Source: Closterium sp. NIES-65 (taxonomy: Eukaryota; Streptophyta; Zygnematophyceae; Desmidiales; Closteriaceae). From it: a DNA stretch of 64,000 nt. This document shows, one piece after another, positions 44,191 through 57,309 of the stretch; within the stretch, counting starts at the first letter, position 1, and the number at the start of each line of letters is the position of its first letter. Location: positions 372,001 through 436,000 of the forward strand of contig CANXME010002088.1 of assembly GCA_948144175.1 (NCBI GenBank), written 5' to 3'. A program made the translations under genes and the position numbers. Under the pieces are notes generated by a model, which was given only the letters and a program-made list of their open reading frames with translations, did no database searches and was not told where the DNA came from.

Positions 44191-46222
44191 TGGGAGTCTG
44201 TATTGGGAATGTGACAAACAGGGAGCCACGTTGTTTCAAAACACGTGAATGAAGAAGACAGTAATCAGGGTCCTCTCAATCAAGTCAGTAGATGGATAAG
44301 AGCATTCAACGACGTACATACACCTTCAACTGTGCTTTCATCAAATGTGGTAATGTGTGTGGTGCAAATCGGAAAAGGAGGGTGTGGTAGTGTGGGAGAG
44401 GAGGAGCGAGAGCAGGAGGGATGGTTGGGAGGAAGGAGAGGAGGAAGGGAGGAAGGAGAAGAGGAAGTGAGAAATTTGAAGTAGTGGCCGGTTCACTGCT
44501 ACTGCTACCCAAGCACCTTGGTTGGGTTTTCTGAAGCGCGAGTGGCATCGGTGGCAGTAGCATCACCACAACAGATGGCTTTTGAGTCGACTCAAAAGTT
44601 GGGTGTGGCATCGGTGGGAGTATCAGCAGCAAGAGTGCCAGGACAATCAGAAGCAATGGTACCAGCATAAGAAGCTGGGTCCAGCTTGACATACCATCTG
44701 ATCTGTCGTCTCATCTGCACCATCCAATCCGCTGCTGCATCGTCTGCAACTTGCTGATATGTATGCGATGCTCCCTTTCTGACACAGTCTGGTCTGTCCC
44801 AACAAAACTATTTTCTGTGGAAAAGTATAAGCCGCAGTTTTTCATTAGATGTACAATGTTTCACACCCTTAGACTCTCTCGTTTCACACCATTTCCCATG
44901 TAACTTCAACTCACCCTTCTCCTTTTTTGTTTTTTGCACTTGAAAGCACCTTAGTGATCCATAAAGCCATTTTGAATGTTGTACTGTTGGTAAGGAAATG
45001 CTATTCTACATTCATACTTTCTCTAAATAACACTGGAAAAGACATGTACCTTCATAGTACAACAGCTGTGCCTTCACTTGAGCTGATGCCAGGCTTGCAT
45101 TTTACCTGGTCCTTTTATAAAGAGGACCGACCACCCTGGCCTGCGTGGTACCACCTGTTGCCACCTCACGCTTCCACCTGCCCCTGCTGCCGCATTGATG
45201 AGTAGCACTGTTACACTGGATGCAGTTCTTGGTGACCGCGTCAGGCTTTGCCAGTGCCACTTCTGGTGTCCTTTTGCCAGAGGAGATGAAACGGAGCAAA
45301 CTGTTGCTTGACTGTAGCATGGAGCCCACCAGTCTGAACCGTAAATAATTTTGTATTGACCAGACTACAACGTTTATGCACCACGCCCGTCTGGAAAATG
45401 AAGCGCATGACGGACCCTCAGTGAACGGCTGCTGCTGCTTGCACAGTTGCTCACTGCTACATGACGTGAATCGTTTCCCGCACGCCGACACAAACTGATT
45501 TGATACAGAAACATGGATGTCTGTGACTGGCAGCACTCTCATGATTCATCTGCAAAGGGAACGTGTCACCTCCTCAGGGTACAAGATCCACCGTGTCGTT
45601 GTGCCGTGACGTATCCGCAAGGCCCTATCATTTCGTTCCATCCAAATCGGCGCGGATGCATCCAAACCATCCAGGCTGCACAACTGGCAACATCCGTCGT
45701 CCTGAAACCCACCCGCCAAACCTCCCCCACAAAATCAAAGCCCAACCTAAACCGCGTCGCGTGCACGCATTGCATCCGAATCTTCACCTTCAGAAACCTC
45801 GGTTCCGCGCGGTATCGATGGGGAATTGTGTAAGTAGCTTCCAACCACAAGAGCCAGAACATGCAACTCTGGAGCCACTGGGTCTTCTGTTCCCGCCATT
45901 CAAGCTTCGACAACGTGGGTTCGAGCTTTCCATTTCGTCGAATTTCCAGGTGAAAGTTGAGCTTTCTATCGTGGTTCAGGTGAAAAGTTGAGTTCTTCAT
46001 TCCGTCGAATTTTCTCCCGTCAAATGCTCAATGAGCTGCATCAATAAGATGTTCCGAACTGGAATTTCGCTTCTAGTAGTGGCGCGACGACCATCCTGAA
46101 CCATTCCCCCTCGCATTGAAATTAGGACAGTATTATTAGCGACTCGCTCCATAAATCGTCGATCTGGTGTTTCAGAGCAACGAGTCGCGCACAAACGAGT
46201 TGTTTCAACGAATCAACCGCAG
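44191..46222. other. Spacer between the two kinase genes
   Basis: About 2 kb with no supported gene. No EF-hand-like sequence follows the first kinase. The last few hundred bases presumably include the 5' untranslated region of the second kinase; an unspliced leader intron cannot be excluded. Confidence 0.5.
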
Positions 46223-49200
46223 ATGGCTCTCGTGCAGCAGCGCTCCCAGCGACGATTAGCTCCCGCCGCTGGTGGCGCGCTTGGTTCTTACCAGCCGCCC
46301 AGCCACTATGGCGCCGCGCCGGGGGCGGCGAGTGTGACGATGAACGTGAGACCGCAGCTCGCGCCGCAAGGCGCGCAGCAACCGGCGCCGACGAAAGCGG
46401 AGCTTCAAATGGCAAAGGCGCAGGAGCTTATGCGGAAACTGAACCGGCCGGATCTGCACGCGAAGCAGCCTACCCCGGAAAACGACAAGAAAGAGAAGAA
46501 GGAGAGGCCGCGTCTATCGAATTACGATATGCAGCAGCTGGTGAACCCTAATCTCTCTAAGATGAAAGGCGCTCCGGCTTTATCACAGAAGATTCAGAGG
46601 CAGTCTTCCGGGATGACGTGTCAACAGAACGGGGCGAGCCAGCCGCCGCAACACGCGGCGCAGTTTCAGCAGCAAAACAGGCCGTCGGGGCAACACGGAC
46701 CGGAAGCTTCCCCGCAACTTAACAAAAACACGTCGCTGCCGGTTGGGCGGAGAAACGCGGCTCCTCTGGGAGCTTCCGGTCAGCCGAACCGAAGCACCGC
46801 CGCTGGTACGGTGAGTCCGAACCAGCAAGGTAGGTTCGGAGCCCCTTCGGGGCAAGCGCCCGGACCTGGAAATTTGGGGCGGCGGGTGAGTCTTCCGGCC
46901 GGATTTTCAGGGGAAGCTGATGTAGGGTATGGCTCGCTAGGGCAGCTGCCGCCGCAATTGTCGCCGCACGGACCGCCGCAGGCGTCGCCGCGAAATGCGG
47001 CCCCGCCCCCGCTGAAGAGCCCCGTGGGGGCGGGAATGAGGTCGCCCACATCCTCTCGGGGTGAATTTGCGGGGTCCGGAGGAGGAGGGACGGGCGGAGG
47101 CGGGGGAGTCGGAGGAGGTGGGATGAGCGGAACGGGGTCGGAAACGCGTTCGTTAAGCAGCAACAGGTCACTAACGAGGATTCTTGAATGTAAGGAGGTC
47201 AGTGGTGATAGTAGCCCGCGAGTTTCGGGGGGCAGGTCCATCCGAGAAGGGCAACTACGGCCAGAAATTCCTCCACGTGGTTCGATTGATGACGATCGCT
47301 TCGGCGCGGGTTGTGATTATAGCGAACAGGGGGGCCCAAACCCGTCTGCGGTGGGATACGCAAAAGACGAGGATATGTACGGCGGAACAGAGTCGGCAGA
47401 AAGGGAACAGGGGGAGGCGTGGTGTGAGCGGAGCGTGGAAGATGAGCGGAACGTTCGCGGAGCGGCGCTGTCAGGCGCTGTCAGGTCTCCGCAAGCGACC
47501 ACGTCCCCCATTTCCGCTTCCCCCAACGACGGAATTTCTTCCGCAAGCGCATCCTTTCCCCCGCAATCCCCATCCCCGCAATGCCCGTCCCCGCAATGCC
47601 CGTCCCCGCTCCTTCCCCCCCAGCGGCCCCGTCGGAGCGGCTCTAACGTGGACCAATTATTAAGGGCGTCCTTAGAAGACCTCCAGGCCGACTCGCGGAA
47701 TTGCAGGAGCCTCTGCAACTCCAATAGTAGTTCTCCAAGTGTCAGCCGCTGTAACAGCGTCGACGCTACTAACGACGGCCCCTTCAGTACTACCGGGGAG
47801 GCTACAAACGGGGATGGAGCAGCCGCTGCTGCTGCTCGAGGAAGGTCCAGGCTCGGCCCGAGCCGGCAAGGCAGCCTCGTCTCAGGCTCCGCCGCCTCCG
47901 CAGCCGCCGCCGCCGTTGGCGCTGGGGCTGGCGCCCCGGCGGGAGTCGCGCGGGTTTCCGGCGCTCCGCAGCCCGTCGCGCTAAGCGCCGCAGCCGCGCG
48001 CAAGTCGCTCCAGAACTTGCGGAAGAACCCCGCGGCCGGCGGAGGAGGCGGAGTGGCAGGGCCAGATTTCTCGTCCTCCGCGCCGGCCGGCGCCCTTGCC
48101 GGCCCGCGATTGGCGGCGGGGCAACAGGCGCCGCCAGCTGCGCGGGGCGGAAAGGGCACGGTGGCGCGCACACAGTCGTTGGATTGCTCGAGCGGTGCGC
48201 ATTTGGGGAAGATGGTACTTAAATCCCGCGCCGCGTCGGTCGATATGGCAGGCGTGGCCGCACAAGCCGCCGCAGCAGTAGGGGCAGCAGCAGCGGGAAC
48301 AGCGGCGGCGACGGCGGCCGGAGCGGGGGGAGCGGCGGGAGGGCCTCCGGTGGGAGGGAAGGTCCCCAAGTCCTTCTCCGCAACTGGCGCCGCGTCTTTC
48401 AGCGGAAAAGCCTCTCCGCCCGTGGCACGGGTCGCTCGCTCCCTCTCCTCCCTCTCCGGCGAGCTCGCCGCTTCGTCCGCTGCTTCTGGCGGAATTAACG
48501 GGATTGGTTCCATCGCCGCCGCGGCCGCCGCGACTGCCGCGCTAGACGACGAAGTCTGCAGTGTGGAGGAGATCCGATCCGCGTTTTACAAAGCCAAGGG
48601 TGGCGGAAAGGGGATTTTAGGGCTTGCGATGCGCGGACTGTCGCAACTGTCGGGGATGTTGGGAGGAGGGGGCGGCTTGACGGAAAACGTTCTTGGAAGG
48701 GAGTTTTCCGCGATTGAGAAGAAATACTTCGTCATGATGGATCAGGAACTTGGGGCGGGCCAGTTTGGCGTGACGCGGATGGCCAAGTGCAGACAAACGG
48801 GGAAGCAGTTTGCGTGCAAGTCAATCTGCAAGGCAAATCTCAAGGTAAGTTTCATTGCTAGAAGATAGTGATTTGAGTGTCAACCCTCCCCCCTCCTTTC
48901 CCTCACTCTCATCTGCTTCTCTAGCTCACTCCCCTCGCTCCTTGCATTCACTTCCCTCACCCACTCCCTTCTCTAACTCGCTCCAATCCCTCAGTCACTC
49001 TCTTCCCTCCTCACTCCCTTCCCTCGCTCACTCACTCCCCTCACTCAATCACTTCTCTGAATCACTCCCCTCTCTCACTCACTCCCTTCCCCACTCTTCC
49101 CCCATCCTGACCCCATTCGGCAGAGCAAATCAGACTTGGAAGATATCAGAAGAGAGGTTTCGATGCTCGAGACCTTAAGGCCCAACCCTAACATTGCGCG

Positions 49201-50433
49201 GCTAGAAGAAGTGTTTGAAGATGAGGAGGTGAGGAAAGAGAATGATACGATGCACATTGACATTCACATGCACATTGTGAGGCACCTCACTTCTGTTGTA
49301 TGACCTGATCCTGAAATTGCCTGGCTTCAGTAAGAATTTGACGATGAGAGGGTGTGAGCACGAGGATGTACATGCACATGCACATGCGCATACAAGTGCA
49401 TGCACATGCATATCCACGTTCACATGCATGCACTCATTGATATGAACTTGCACGTGCACTTCCACGTACACATGCAGAATCACATGTGCATGCACTTGCA
49501 CAATGCATCATAACGGTTCCTTCTCATTCCAACCACTCACTTCCTCATTCACTCACCCTTCACCTTATCTTCCTATCCCCCCTTCCATGGCGTTCACATG
49601 GTGATGGGGCTGTGTGCTGGAAGGGAGCTCTTCCGACAAAAGAGGGTGTCCAAATCAACCTTCATCCTATGTTCCTCATGTGTCCCCCTCCCCCTCTTCC
49701 AGGGTGTTCACTTGGTGATGGAGCTATGTGTTGGAGGAGAGCTCTTTGACAAAATCAAGGAGAAGAAGCGATACGAGGAGAGAGAAGCCGTTCCAGTCAT
49801 GCGAACCATCCTCGACGTGCTCGCATTCTGCCACATGCGCGGCATCGTGCATCGCGACATCAAGCCCGAAAACGTCCTCCTTACAAGCCCCGACTCGATA
49901 ACGGAATGCAAGCTCATCGACTTTGGCGTGGCTACTGTGGTCAAGCCGGGTGCAAAGCCTCTATGTGACTTTGTCGGATCGCCGTTTTACGTCGCGCCGG
50001 AGGTGATAGAAGGGAGCTATGGGATTCCGGCAGATGTGTGGTCAGCCGGGGTCGTACTCTATGTGTTGATCTCAGGTGTTCCCCCTTTTTGGGCGCGCAC
50101 TGATGCTGGGATAATGAAAGCGATTAAAGAGGCAAAGCCGTGCTTCAAAGGGGAGGCGTGGCGTGATGTATCGTTGGAGGGAGTGGACCTCATAAGGAGG
50201 ATGTTGACACGGGATCCAAAGAAGCGACTAACAGCTCGAGCTGCTCTTGGTACGTCAATGTGTGGGAGATATTTGTTTATCTCCAAACCATACGATTATT
50301 GCCTGCCTTCATTCAGGTCTGTTCTTTAGCACCAACTCCCTGCCATCTCGCCGTGTCTCACGATCTCGTTTTTACCCCCTTCAACCCAAAATTTCGTGCA
50401 GAGCACTCATGGTTCTCCGTCTGGAACGACTGA
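46223..50433 (+). CDS. CDPK-like Ser/Thr protein kinase paralogue, 1101 aa, 4 exons
   Basis: Model: exons 46223-48844, 49124-49228, 49703-50249 and 50402-50433, all GT-AG, one frame ending EHSWFSVWND-stop. Residues 1 to about 830 are disordered, rich in Ala, Ser, Gly and Pro, with basic phospho-like motifs such as RTQSLD. The kinase domain is complete: GAGQFG 844-849, K866, HRDIKPEN with HRD 959-961, DFG 982-984, APE 1007-1009. It ends right after the HSW motif with no EF-hand or autoinhibitory region. Intron positions after the ATP lysine region and after the 105-nt exon 2 match the upstream paralogue, but here exon 3 (547 nt) equals exons 3+4 there, so one intron was gained or lost. Function inferred from the family: Ser/Thr phosphorylation. 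Substrates unknown. Confidence 0.85.
49304..49352 (+). repeat. Decayed copy of exon 2 end in intron 2 of the second kinase
   Basis: CCTGATCCTGAAATTGCCTGGCTTCAG... GACGATGAGAGG mirrors the exon 2 end (CCCAACCCTAACATTGCGCGG...GAAGATGAGGAG), with a stop inside. It is followed by GTGTGAG, a donor-like sequence. Confidence 0.65.
49361..49505 (+). repeat. CACATG-type microsatellite in intron 2
   Basis: About 145 bases of CACATGCACATG and GCATGCAC variants, alternating purine-pyrimidine. Confidence 0.75.
49584..49650 (+). repeat. Decayed copy of exon 3 start in intron 2 of the second kinase
   Basis: GGCGTTCACATGGTGATGGGGCTGTGTGCTGGAAGG... resembles the real exon 3 start (GGTGTTCACTTGGTGATGGAGCTATGTGTTGGAGG) at 49703. 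It keeps the pyrimidine tract but its AG is changed to TG (CCATGG). Confidence 0.7.
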
Positions 50434-52753
50434 GGCGCACATTGCCATGTGTAAAGAGAAAACAATACCGTAGGCTGCATACAATTCTGTTTCAGACTGA
50501 ACGAGAGTGTTCTCCACACTTAGTATTTCTACACGTGATAGTGCAGTGTAACTGGGTTGTTTTGCTCCTGTTATTGCAAATGTTTTGAAGTATGTATTGT
50601 TTATGGTTTTTTTTCTCCTGGATCCACACTTGTTCCACATTCCTACCTGTACAGTTATAATGGGGATATCAGTGAGATTTTCATACCTTACGTCAGCGTG
50701 CTGTCTTGTATATGTTCATGAAGAATGCATGGCTCGCCTTGCTCCTGCGTAAAGTGAACGAATCAACTACACCTGACGTTGCCTGACGCTTCCCTCCACC
50801 GCTTGTTGTGGCTGACGAGACGAAGCAGATGGCAAGGCAAGCAGGCGCACTCGTCCTCGCTTTGCGCAAAACCGCCGCTGGCCGTCACATTGCCACATGG
50901 GCGTTGGCACCAACAATTGATTGCTCTTCGGCTGGTGGCTCATGTTCTCTACAGACCCGGAAAGCGGGCACCACACCTCAGGCTCCGAGGGGCTGGAAGA
51001 TTTTGAAGGGTCAAGAGTGTGTTAGATGCATGAACGGTACAACATGGGTCTCTCTTCTGTACTTATCAATCCTCACTTCTGACTCCAGTTTTACGGGAAA
51101 ATAGGAGCCTAGAGCAGCTCCACACTTCATTTGAAGTACAACACAGTGCATTTCAGGCAAGCCTTCAAAACCAGGAGTGTCAGAAACAAACACCTTGAAA
51201 ACGTATTTCATTCAACTATTTGTCTGCTTTGTCACTTGCACCGGCCTCCTTCACCCGTGCTCTCACCTTGTTGCGCTGTACAGCACCAGTCGCGCCAACA
51301 GCTGTCACATACTGTACACCCTGTTTCTCGACCCTCTCACCTTGCGCGATTCGCTGCTACAGTGCGGTCAGGTGCCATAAACCGTATGGCTGAAACCTGC
51401 GGGCAAAGCCGCACCAGCTGACGGAGTGGTACTGGGGGCAAAAATTTTCTATATCGCTGTATACCCTTTTCAACCGTTTTGAAACGCTTTGTTAATGTTC
51501 TTTACCATGCAGCATCCTAGCTAACCGCTTTCTTGTGAATGTGCTTGTACCGTCGGTGATAAGACCATTTCAAACGTGGTGACGTTCTACAACCAGTGCA
51601 TGTTCTGCAACCAGATGCTCTGCTAGCGCGAAACAGGGTGTATTTGACCAATGTGCTCCTGATGGAACTGATGTGGGCGGGGCTTCTCGTTTTCAACCCT
51701 TGTCGCCTGTCACTGTATCTCCACTATCTGATACTACAGTTTACTTCTGCACACACACTGTGTAGAGCTACAAAGACTTTAGTGTGTTGATTGAGTGCTA
51801 GGGTTTCAAGCCAGGACCACCCCGTAATTTTGGGAGACTCTCGATGTACTGCTTCACAACAGTTCCATTATTAGGAAGATTACTGATGACCAGATATAGA
51901 GGTTTGTAACGTCTAGGTAAAATAGCAAAGTAAGTCCTCCCTCGTTGCTGAATATGTAGGGTCGTCTCGACATATTTTTCCTTGTAATAAAGGCATCGTC
52001 AAGCCTGCCCGGAACCGCTTTCGTGCCACCCATAATTCCCCATTCCGCCACCACAACCCCCTTTCCTTCCCCCCTCTCGTCCCAAACTACTTGTCTCGTT
52101 GACAGCTGCACATTACAACAATCACCCCACTGCGAGAAAAAAATCATCCCCTCTGTACACCTTTTTTCTCATCTTTCTCACCATCGCGCGCACTTGCTAC
52201 AGTGTTTGGAAGTAGCGGGCTGGTGCGATAACCCGGTTGCGGGGTGATGAAACAAGCCTTGGGCAGTAAAAAATCGTTAACGCTGATTAGCCTTTCCGTT
52301 TTGAAAACGACAGTACCATTTTATAAGGTTTGAAACCCTGACTGACCACCTTGGGTCAAACTGTCACTATAACGCATGTGATAGGACCTTCTTTGGTCCG
52401 TTGTGGTTACACTAGGCGTTGCGGTCAGTATAACATATGCCAGTCTATCGAGAAGAGGGTCTATTACCTCGCCTCGTGCGAATTCCAATCCAACACCCCT
52501 CCCGCTCCGAGACCCCCACCCACCCACCCTCTCCACTTCCATACCTTCCACTCCACCCCTACCCGACTAAGCTAGGTAGCTTGGGGAACTCTCAGCTTTC
52601 TTCCACAACGCCAGCTAATTAATTACCCCACCCTCCCTGATCGTATCCCATTCCTACCATCCCGTTAGATTACATCATCGTCCGTAGATTTTTACTAAGC
52701 TTCTGTGCTGTACAGTCTATATCTCCGCTCCATCTGTTTGCACTAACAGTGTC
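50434..52753. other. Intergenic, no feature recognised
   Basis: 2.3 kb between the second kinase and the next gene. Only short unconvincing frames. The left part presumably holds the kinase 3' untranslated region, the right part the 5' region of the next gene. Confidence 0.5.
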
Positions 52754-54874
52754 ATGTCAGCTGAAGTCGCCTTGCTGGTTGAGCGGCATTCCAGAGCTCA
52801 ACAGCCTTTCCCGCGCAACCCCGCAGAACCTCAGTTAGACTTACGGCCGAGTCAGTTCAACTCAAGACCAGATTTCTTACCATCTCGTTCGCCGGCGCCG
52901 CGTCCGCATCCATTCGACGGCGGCTCGCGCTCCGTTCGCAATTACGTGGATTCCACGGCTCCAACCGCATCAGCTCCCAGCTCCTGCACCGCCACGGCCG
53001 CCGCGAGCTGCGGCGCTGCTCCCGGCGAGAATTTCGGTGCCATGACTGAGTCTACCACGTCAGCATCGGCGTCAGAGTCGGCTACGTACCCTTCAGCATA
53101 CGCCCCTCGTGCCGCTCTCCCATCAGCGTATAGTAACCGGGGCGGCGCGTTGCACGGCAGAGCGGCTAGTTTTGACTTTATCGCTACTACTAGTAATAGC
53201 GGGCGGCACACGTCAGCATCGAAGAAATCCAACGTGGCTTTCGTGAGCCACCAGAAGCAGCCCTCAGAGCAGTTCGATACGATCGCCGCCGCTCGATTGT
53301 GGCTCCATTCTCCTTCGCTTGTCTCTAATGGAAGCGCTTCCGCATCTCCCGCTGCCGCCGCATCTCCCGCTGTATCTTCACGCGGCGCATTCCCGATTCG
53401 CCCCGACTCGCCGCAGAAGGCAGCGACTCGCGCATTATCCCCAGCGCGAGAAGCGCCGACAATGCCGCAGCGGGCCGTCGTGGCGGCAAGCGCCGTCACG
53501 CCGGCGATGCCGCGGCAGAGAAGCGCGAAAAGCACCGACAACTCCGCTCCTGGCGCCGTTTCTCACGCCGGCGGCGTCTGCCGGCCACGACCCTCACCGA
53601 GTCGGCGGACGGCACTTGGGATCGCCGACCTAATGGCTCTTCAGGCCGGCAGGTCTAAAGTCGGCGGCGACGGTCGCGGCTCGGGCGCCGCGGCTCGAAC
53701 GATATCGACCTCCCCAGCGGCGACTGTGGGGGTGGCGCTGCAGCCGGGATCTGCGCCGCGAACGACGACCGCGCCGCCCGCGATGATTGCGCCTACGGCG
53801 CGCTTGCCGCCGCAGAGTGGGGCACCGTTCTGTTTCCCCTCAATCAGCCAAATCAACGGCGCCGATTCTTCGCTTTCTGTGTCACCCCCCTCCGCATTTT
53901 CCGGTACGGGCGCGCAGTTTGCGCTGCGCAAAAGCCCCCCGCATGCTAACCCACGCGGAAGCGCAGCGATGAGGTTCCCCCGGTCCATGTCAGACGGGCA
54001 AGCCGTGCCACGTGGCAGCAGCAGAGCAAAGCCCGCTTTCCCGATAGTCGCAAGAGCTGAGACAAACAATGTGTCTGAACCTTCGGAGCCGGATCGCGGC
54101 AGCGCCGATTTGCCGAGCCTGCACCAAGCCTGCCCGCCGGGTTCGGCAGTGGTGGAGAGTCGCGGGGCTGCGAGGGTCGGGAGGAAGTCGAGGCTCGGGC
54201 AAGGATGGGATGGGAGCGGCAGCAACAGCAGCAGCCGGGACTCTAGCCCCTCTGGCAGTATCGACACGGCGAAATGTGATAATAATGAGTGTTCCGAAAA
54301 CAACGTCGAGGAAGCAGCTGCCCAATCGCGTGGGGGCTTGGGAATGGCGGGTGCGGGAATGGCGGGCGCGGGAATGGTGGGCAGTGGAAGGGGTCGCAAC
54401 ATCTCCAAACCATTCCCTGTCATTGCTATTCCAACCGATCAGAACTCCTATACCTCTCCTTCCTCTCCCACGTTCCGCCTCTCGCCACTTGTCCCCAGAG
54501 GCCCTTCCCCCTTATCCCCGCGCGTGTCTTCCCCCTGTGGTCCCTCCCCCTTGTTCAACCGCCATCCTTCCCCCCTCTCCCCCTGCATGCCCCCGCCAGT
54601 CTCCCCCTGGGGCCCTTCCCCTCTCTCCCCGCGCGCTTCCCCCCTCTCCCCTCGTCGCCCTTCCCCACTCTCCCCTAGAGGCCCCTCCCCTCTTTCCCCA
54701 AGAGGATTCTCCCCCCTGTCCCCACGCCGCCCGTCCCCCCTCTCCCCCCGTGTGGTAGCCCCGCGCCCTTCCCCTTTGCATACTGCCTCGGGCCTGAGTT
54801 CACTGAAAGAACATCACTCGGCTGGATCTTCCTTTGCCGCAGCCTCTGTAGGTTCGGATCGGCACATGATGCAA

Positions 54875-54938
<64 letters not shown>

Positions 54939-55360
54939 TGATTCAACAGTTTTTGCAAATGGGTGTAAATGATTTCAGGTCCGTATCAGCTCCAATGTCA
55001 GGAGCGGCAGCGGCAGCTGCAGCAGCAGTTTCAGCAGGGGAAGCTGCTTCAGCAGCATCACCACAAAGGAAATTCCCCAAGGGGAAACGGATGTTCCTGT
55101 CCCCTTTAGAGTGTTCTCCCATATGCTCTCCAGACCTCCAGCGTGTGATGAACCGAAACCTCGTATCAACTAGATCGGACAACAGTATACTGCCGAACGG
55201 GGCCGGCTGGGCTACGGAATCCGCGGCAGCAGCAGTTGCGTGTGGCGTTCCCAAGTCGATACTTGCGCTGAAGGATGATGAAGGTGCAATCACTCGCACT
55301 CGGTCGTTGGACCGTCGAGTTAGGTTTAATAGGGAGGTGGAAGTGCATGTTTTCTCCTAA
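52754..55360 (+). CDS. Disordered 868-aa protein with SPLSPR repeats, poly-Gln and C-terminal RVRF motif
   Basis: A single uninterrupted frame with no recognised domain. Composition is Ser/Pro/Ala-rich and probably disordered. A Pro-directed repeat block (PSPLSPR type, bases about 54490-54770) offers many Ser-Pro phosphorylation sites. A Gln run of about 23 residues (near residue 706-728, pure CAG) and an Ala run follow. The end is better structured in character: SILALKDDEG, then RTRSLD and RRVRF, with RVRF at 855-858, matching the (R/K)-V-x-F docking motif for protein phosphatase 1. A regulatory or targeting role for PP1 is therefore possible, but this is inference from a short motif. RTRSLD fits a basophilic kinase site and a similar RTQSLD occurs in the neighbouring kinase. 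ATG at 52754 is the first in frame; an unseen upstream exon cannot be excluded. Confidence 0.75.
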
Positions 55361-55826
55361 GCCAATGTATAATTTTTGCATGTTTAAACTACTACGGTAA
55401 TTGCTGGTTTAACACCTGAAGGATACTAATATCCAGGCTATAACTGTCTTTATTTTCATATATAGTAGAGTGTGGTATTTCACCATGCTCTGAGACCTGA
55501 ACACAACCTCACCGAGTTGTCTATGTTTTGTTGCGCAACACCGCTCTCGATTAGAATCAAACCGCTCTGGAACGAAAAGCACCATACTGAGGCAGGGCTT
55601 ACTTTAGTGCCAGGGCCCGTCTGACGTTAAGACCGGGTCCTGGAGCCTTGTCTGATGTTCAGACGAAAGTTTTAGCCTACGGTAGTCTTACGTTTCAGAC
55701 GAATCAAAAACACTTGTCAGAGCCGTCAGACGGAATTAGATAGTTAATTTTTATACGGTAGCTAGCAAATTTCCTAGCCTACGTAGTTTCTAGACTTAAA
55801 AGAATCTACCGACATCCTATTCAATT
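55361..55826. other. Intergenic between convergent genes
   Basis: About 465 bases between the stop of the disordered protein (plus) and the 3' end of the hAT-like gene (minus). It has two near-repeats around GTCTGACGTTAAGACC / GTCTGATGTTCAGACG. No gene. Confidence 0.5.
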
Positions 55827-57030
55827 CTAAGAGGAATCACTAGCATTACTGCTTTCACTGTTATCACTACCACTGCCACTGTCATCACTACCACTGCCAC
55901 TCTCAGAGGTTTCAACAATTGTGGCTCTGGGTTTGCCCTTCCTCCAGGTAGGCAGTTCCCATGCAGCTTCTTCTGCTTCCCTCTCTCTCTCCCTTGTTGC
56001 AGCCTCTTCTGCCTCTTTCCGTGCGCGTGTAGCTGCTTCTGCTGCTGCTGATGCTGCAGCGCGTTTCTTCAGGTGATGGGACCGCCGTCGCTTCACCGAG
56101 CGTGATCCTTCAGCCATAACCACCTCACGAGCCGGCCGCCTCTTCTTGCTGGCATTTCACCTATCCACCAGCTCCTCTGTGTTCAGCTCGTAATCCAGAA
56201 GAGACACCGTCATCAGGTCGCCCAGTGTTGTGTCGCACAAGCTGCCGCGCACCCAGCTTTTGATGATGTTCTGACGGCTGAAGCCGCGCTCACACTCAAC
56301 AGTGCTGAGCGGTAGCACAGCAACAGCTATCCACAGGCGACCGAGGTTCGGATAGGCTGACTCCCAATCCGGCGTTGAGAGCATCTGCGACAGGCTGTCG
56401 TGGAAGGACAGGTCTTCATGGTGAATGGAGAGGATGGTGGTGAAGCTGGTGAGCTCTTTGGCGGCTTTGCCCCAGTCGACACCTGAGGGTGAGGGTAGGG
56501 TAGGGTGTGGGACATCGGTTATCACAAAAAAGAGTCCAGTTAAGGCACGGCAGCACTAACGGTTAGAGGAAGATACGTTGTTTTAAATGCAAACGCTAAC
56601 CAGGGAGGGTGTCTGGATGGTGGGGCTTCTTCTTGAACAGGTTGCGCAGCGACTCAAGCCATTCGCGAAAACGACGCGCTCTCTTAGCGCGCGAACGCGG
56701 GTACCGTCCCTGCCGAAACAGACGGGCCCCGTCCAACGACTTGAGACTCGTGAAGCGATCCTCGATGAAGAACACAGTCCTCCCAGCGAACTTAGATGCC
56801 GTCTCCACGCACGACGCCAGGTCGCCCCCAAACTTCTCCTTCCCGATTAGGTCCTCGTGCAGCAAGTAGGTGTGACTCACGGGTGCTCCCGCACTGTCGA
56901 TGCTTTCGACCTTCACCTCGCGAAGCTCGGTGCTCCCGTGGTTCTTCAGGAAAGTCGCAAGACGACCACTGTTGTCGCCGAATGTGGAGCCGTACTCCAC
57001 ATAGCGACTTGTCAAGATCAGGGTGGTGTG

Positions 57031-57165
57031 TGTGAGAATGAGAACGAGAGAATGGTGTGAACTATGAATGAAGCGAGTACAAATATGAAACCCTAGTTGG
57101 GTTGTACCCCCTATGGGATACCCCACTATAGCCTACACAATAGCATAAGCTATAATGTTCTAACA
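57031..57165 (-). repeat. 3' LTR of element F
   Basis: 135 bp. Its outer terminus reads TGTTAG on the minus strand where the partner reads TGTCAG, and there is one further difference. Confidence 0.92.
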
Positions 57166-57307
57166 CACCCCTATAGGCAAAGTGGGGGAGAACAAGGGGT
57201 CACAAGACCAGTCAAGCAAAGCAAAGCAAAGCTCAGGGTGGATCACAAAGTCACCACACATTCCGAGCACAAGTTCAAAGGCCAAAAGGCCAGTTCACAT
57301 GCAAGAG

Positions 57308-57309
<2 letters not shown>

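Noticed and set aside
44191-46222. Search for EF-hands or further exons after the first kinase
   Set aside because: No D-x-D-x-[DN]-G-type loops seen in any frame, and the model already ends at a natural stop after HPW.
52942-54423. Minus-strand frames opposite the 868-aa gene
   Set aside because: Shadows of codon bias; the plus frame is longer, starts with ATG and has a coherent C-terminus.
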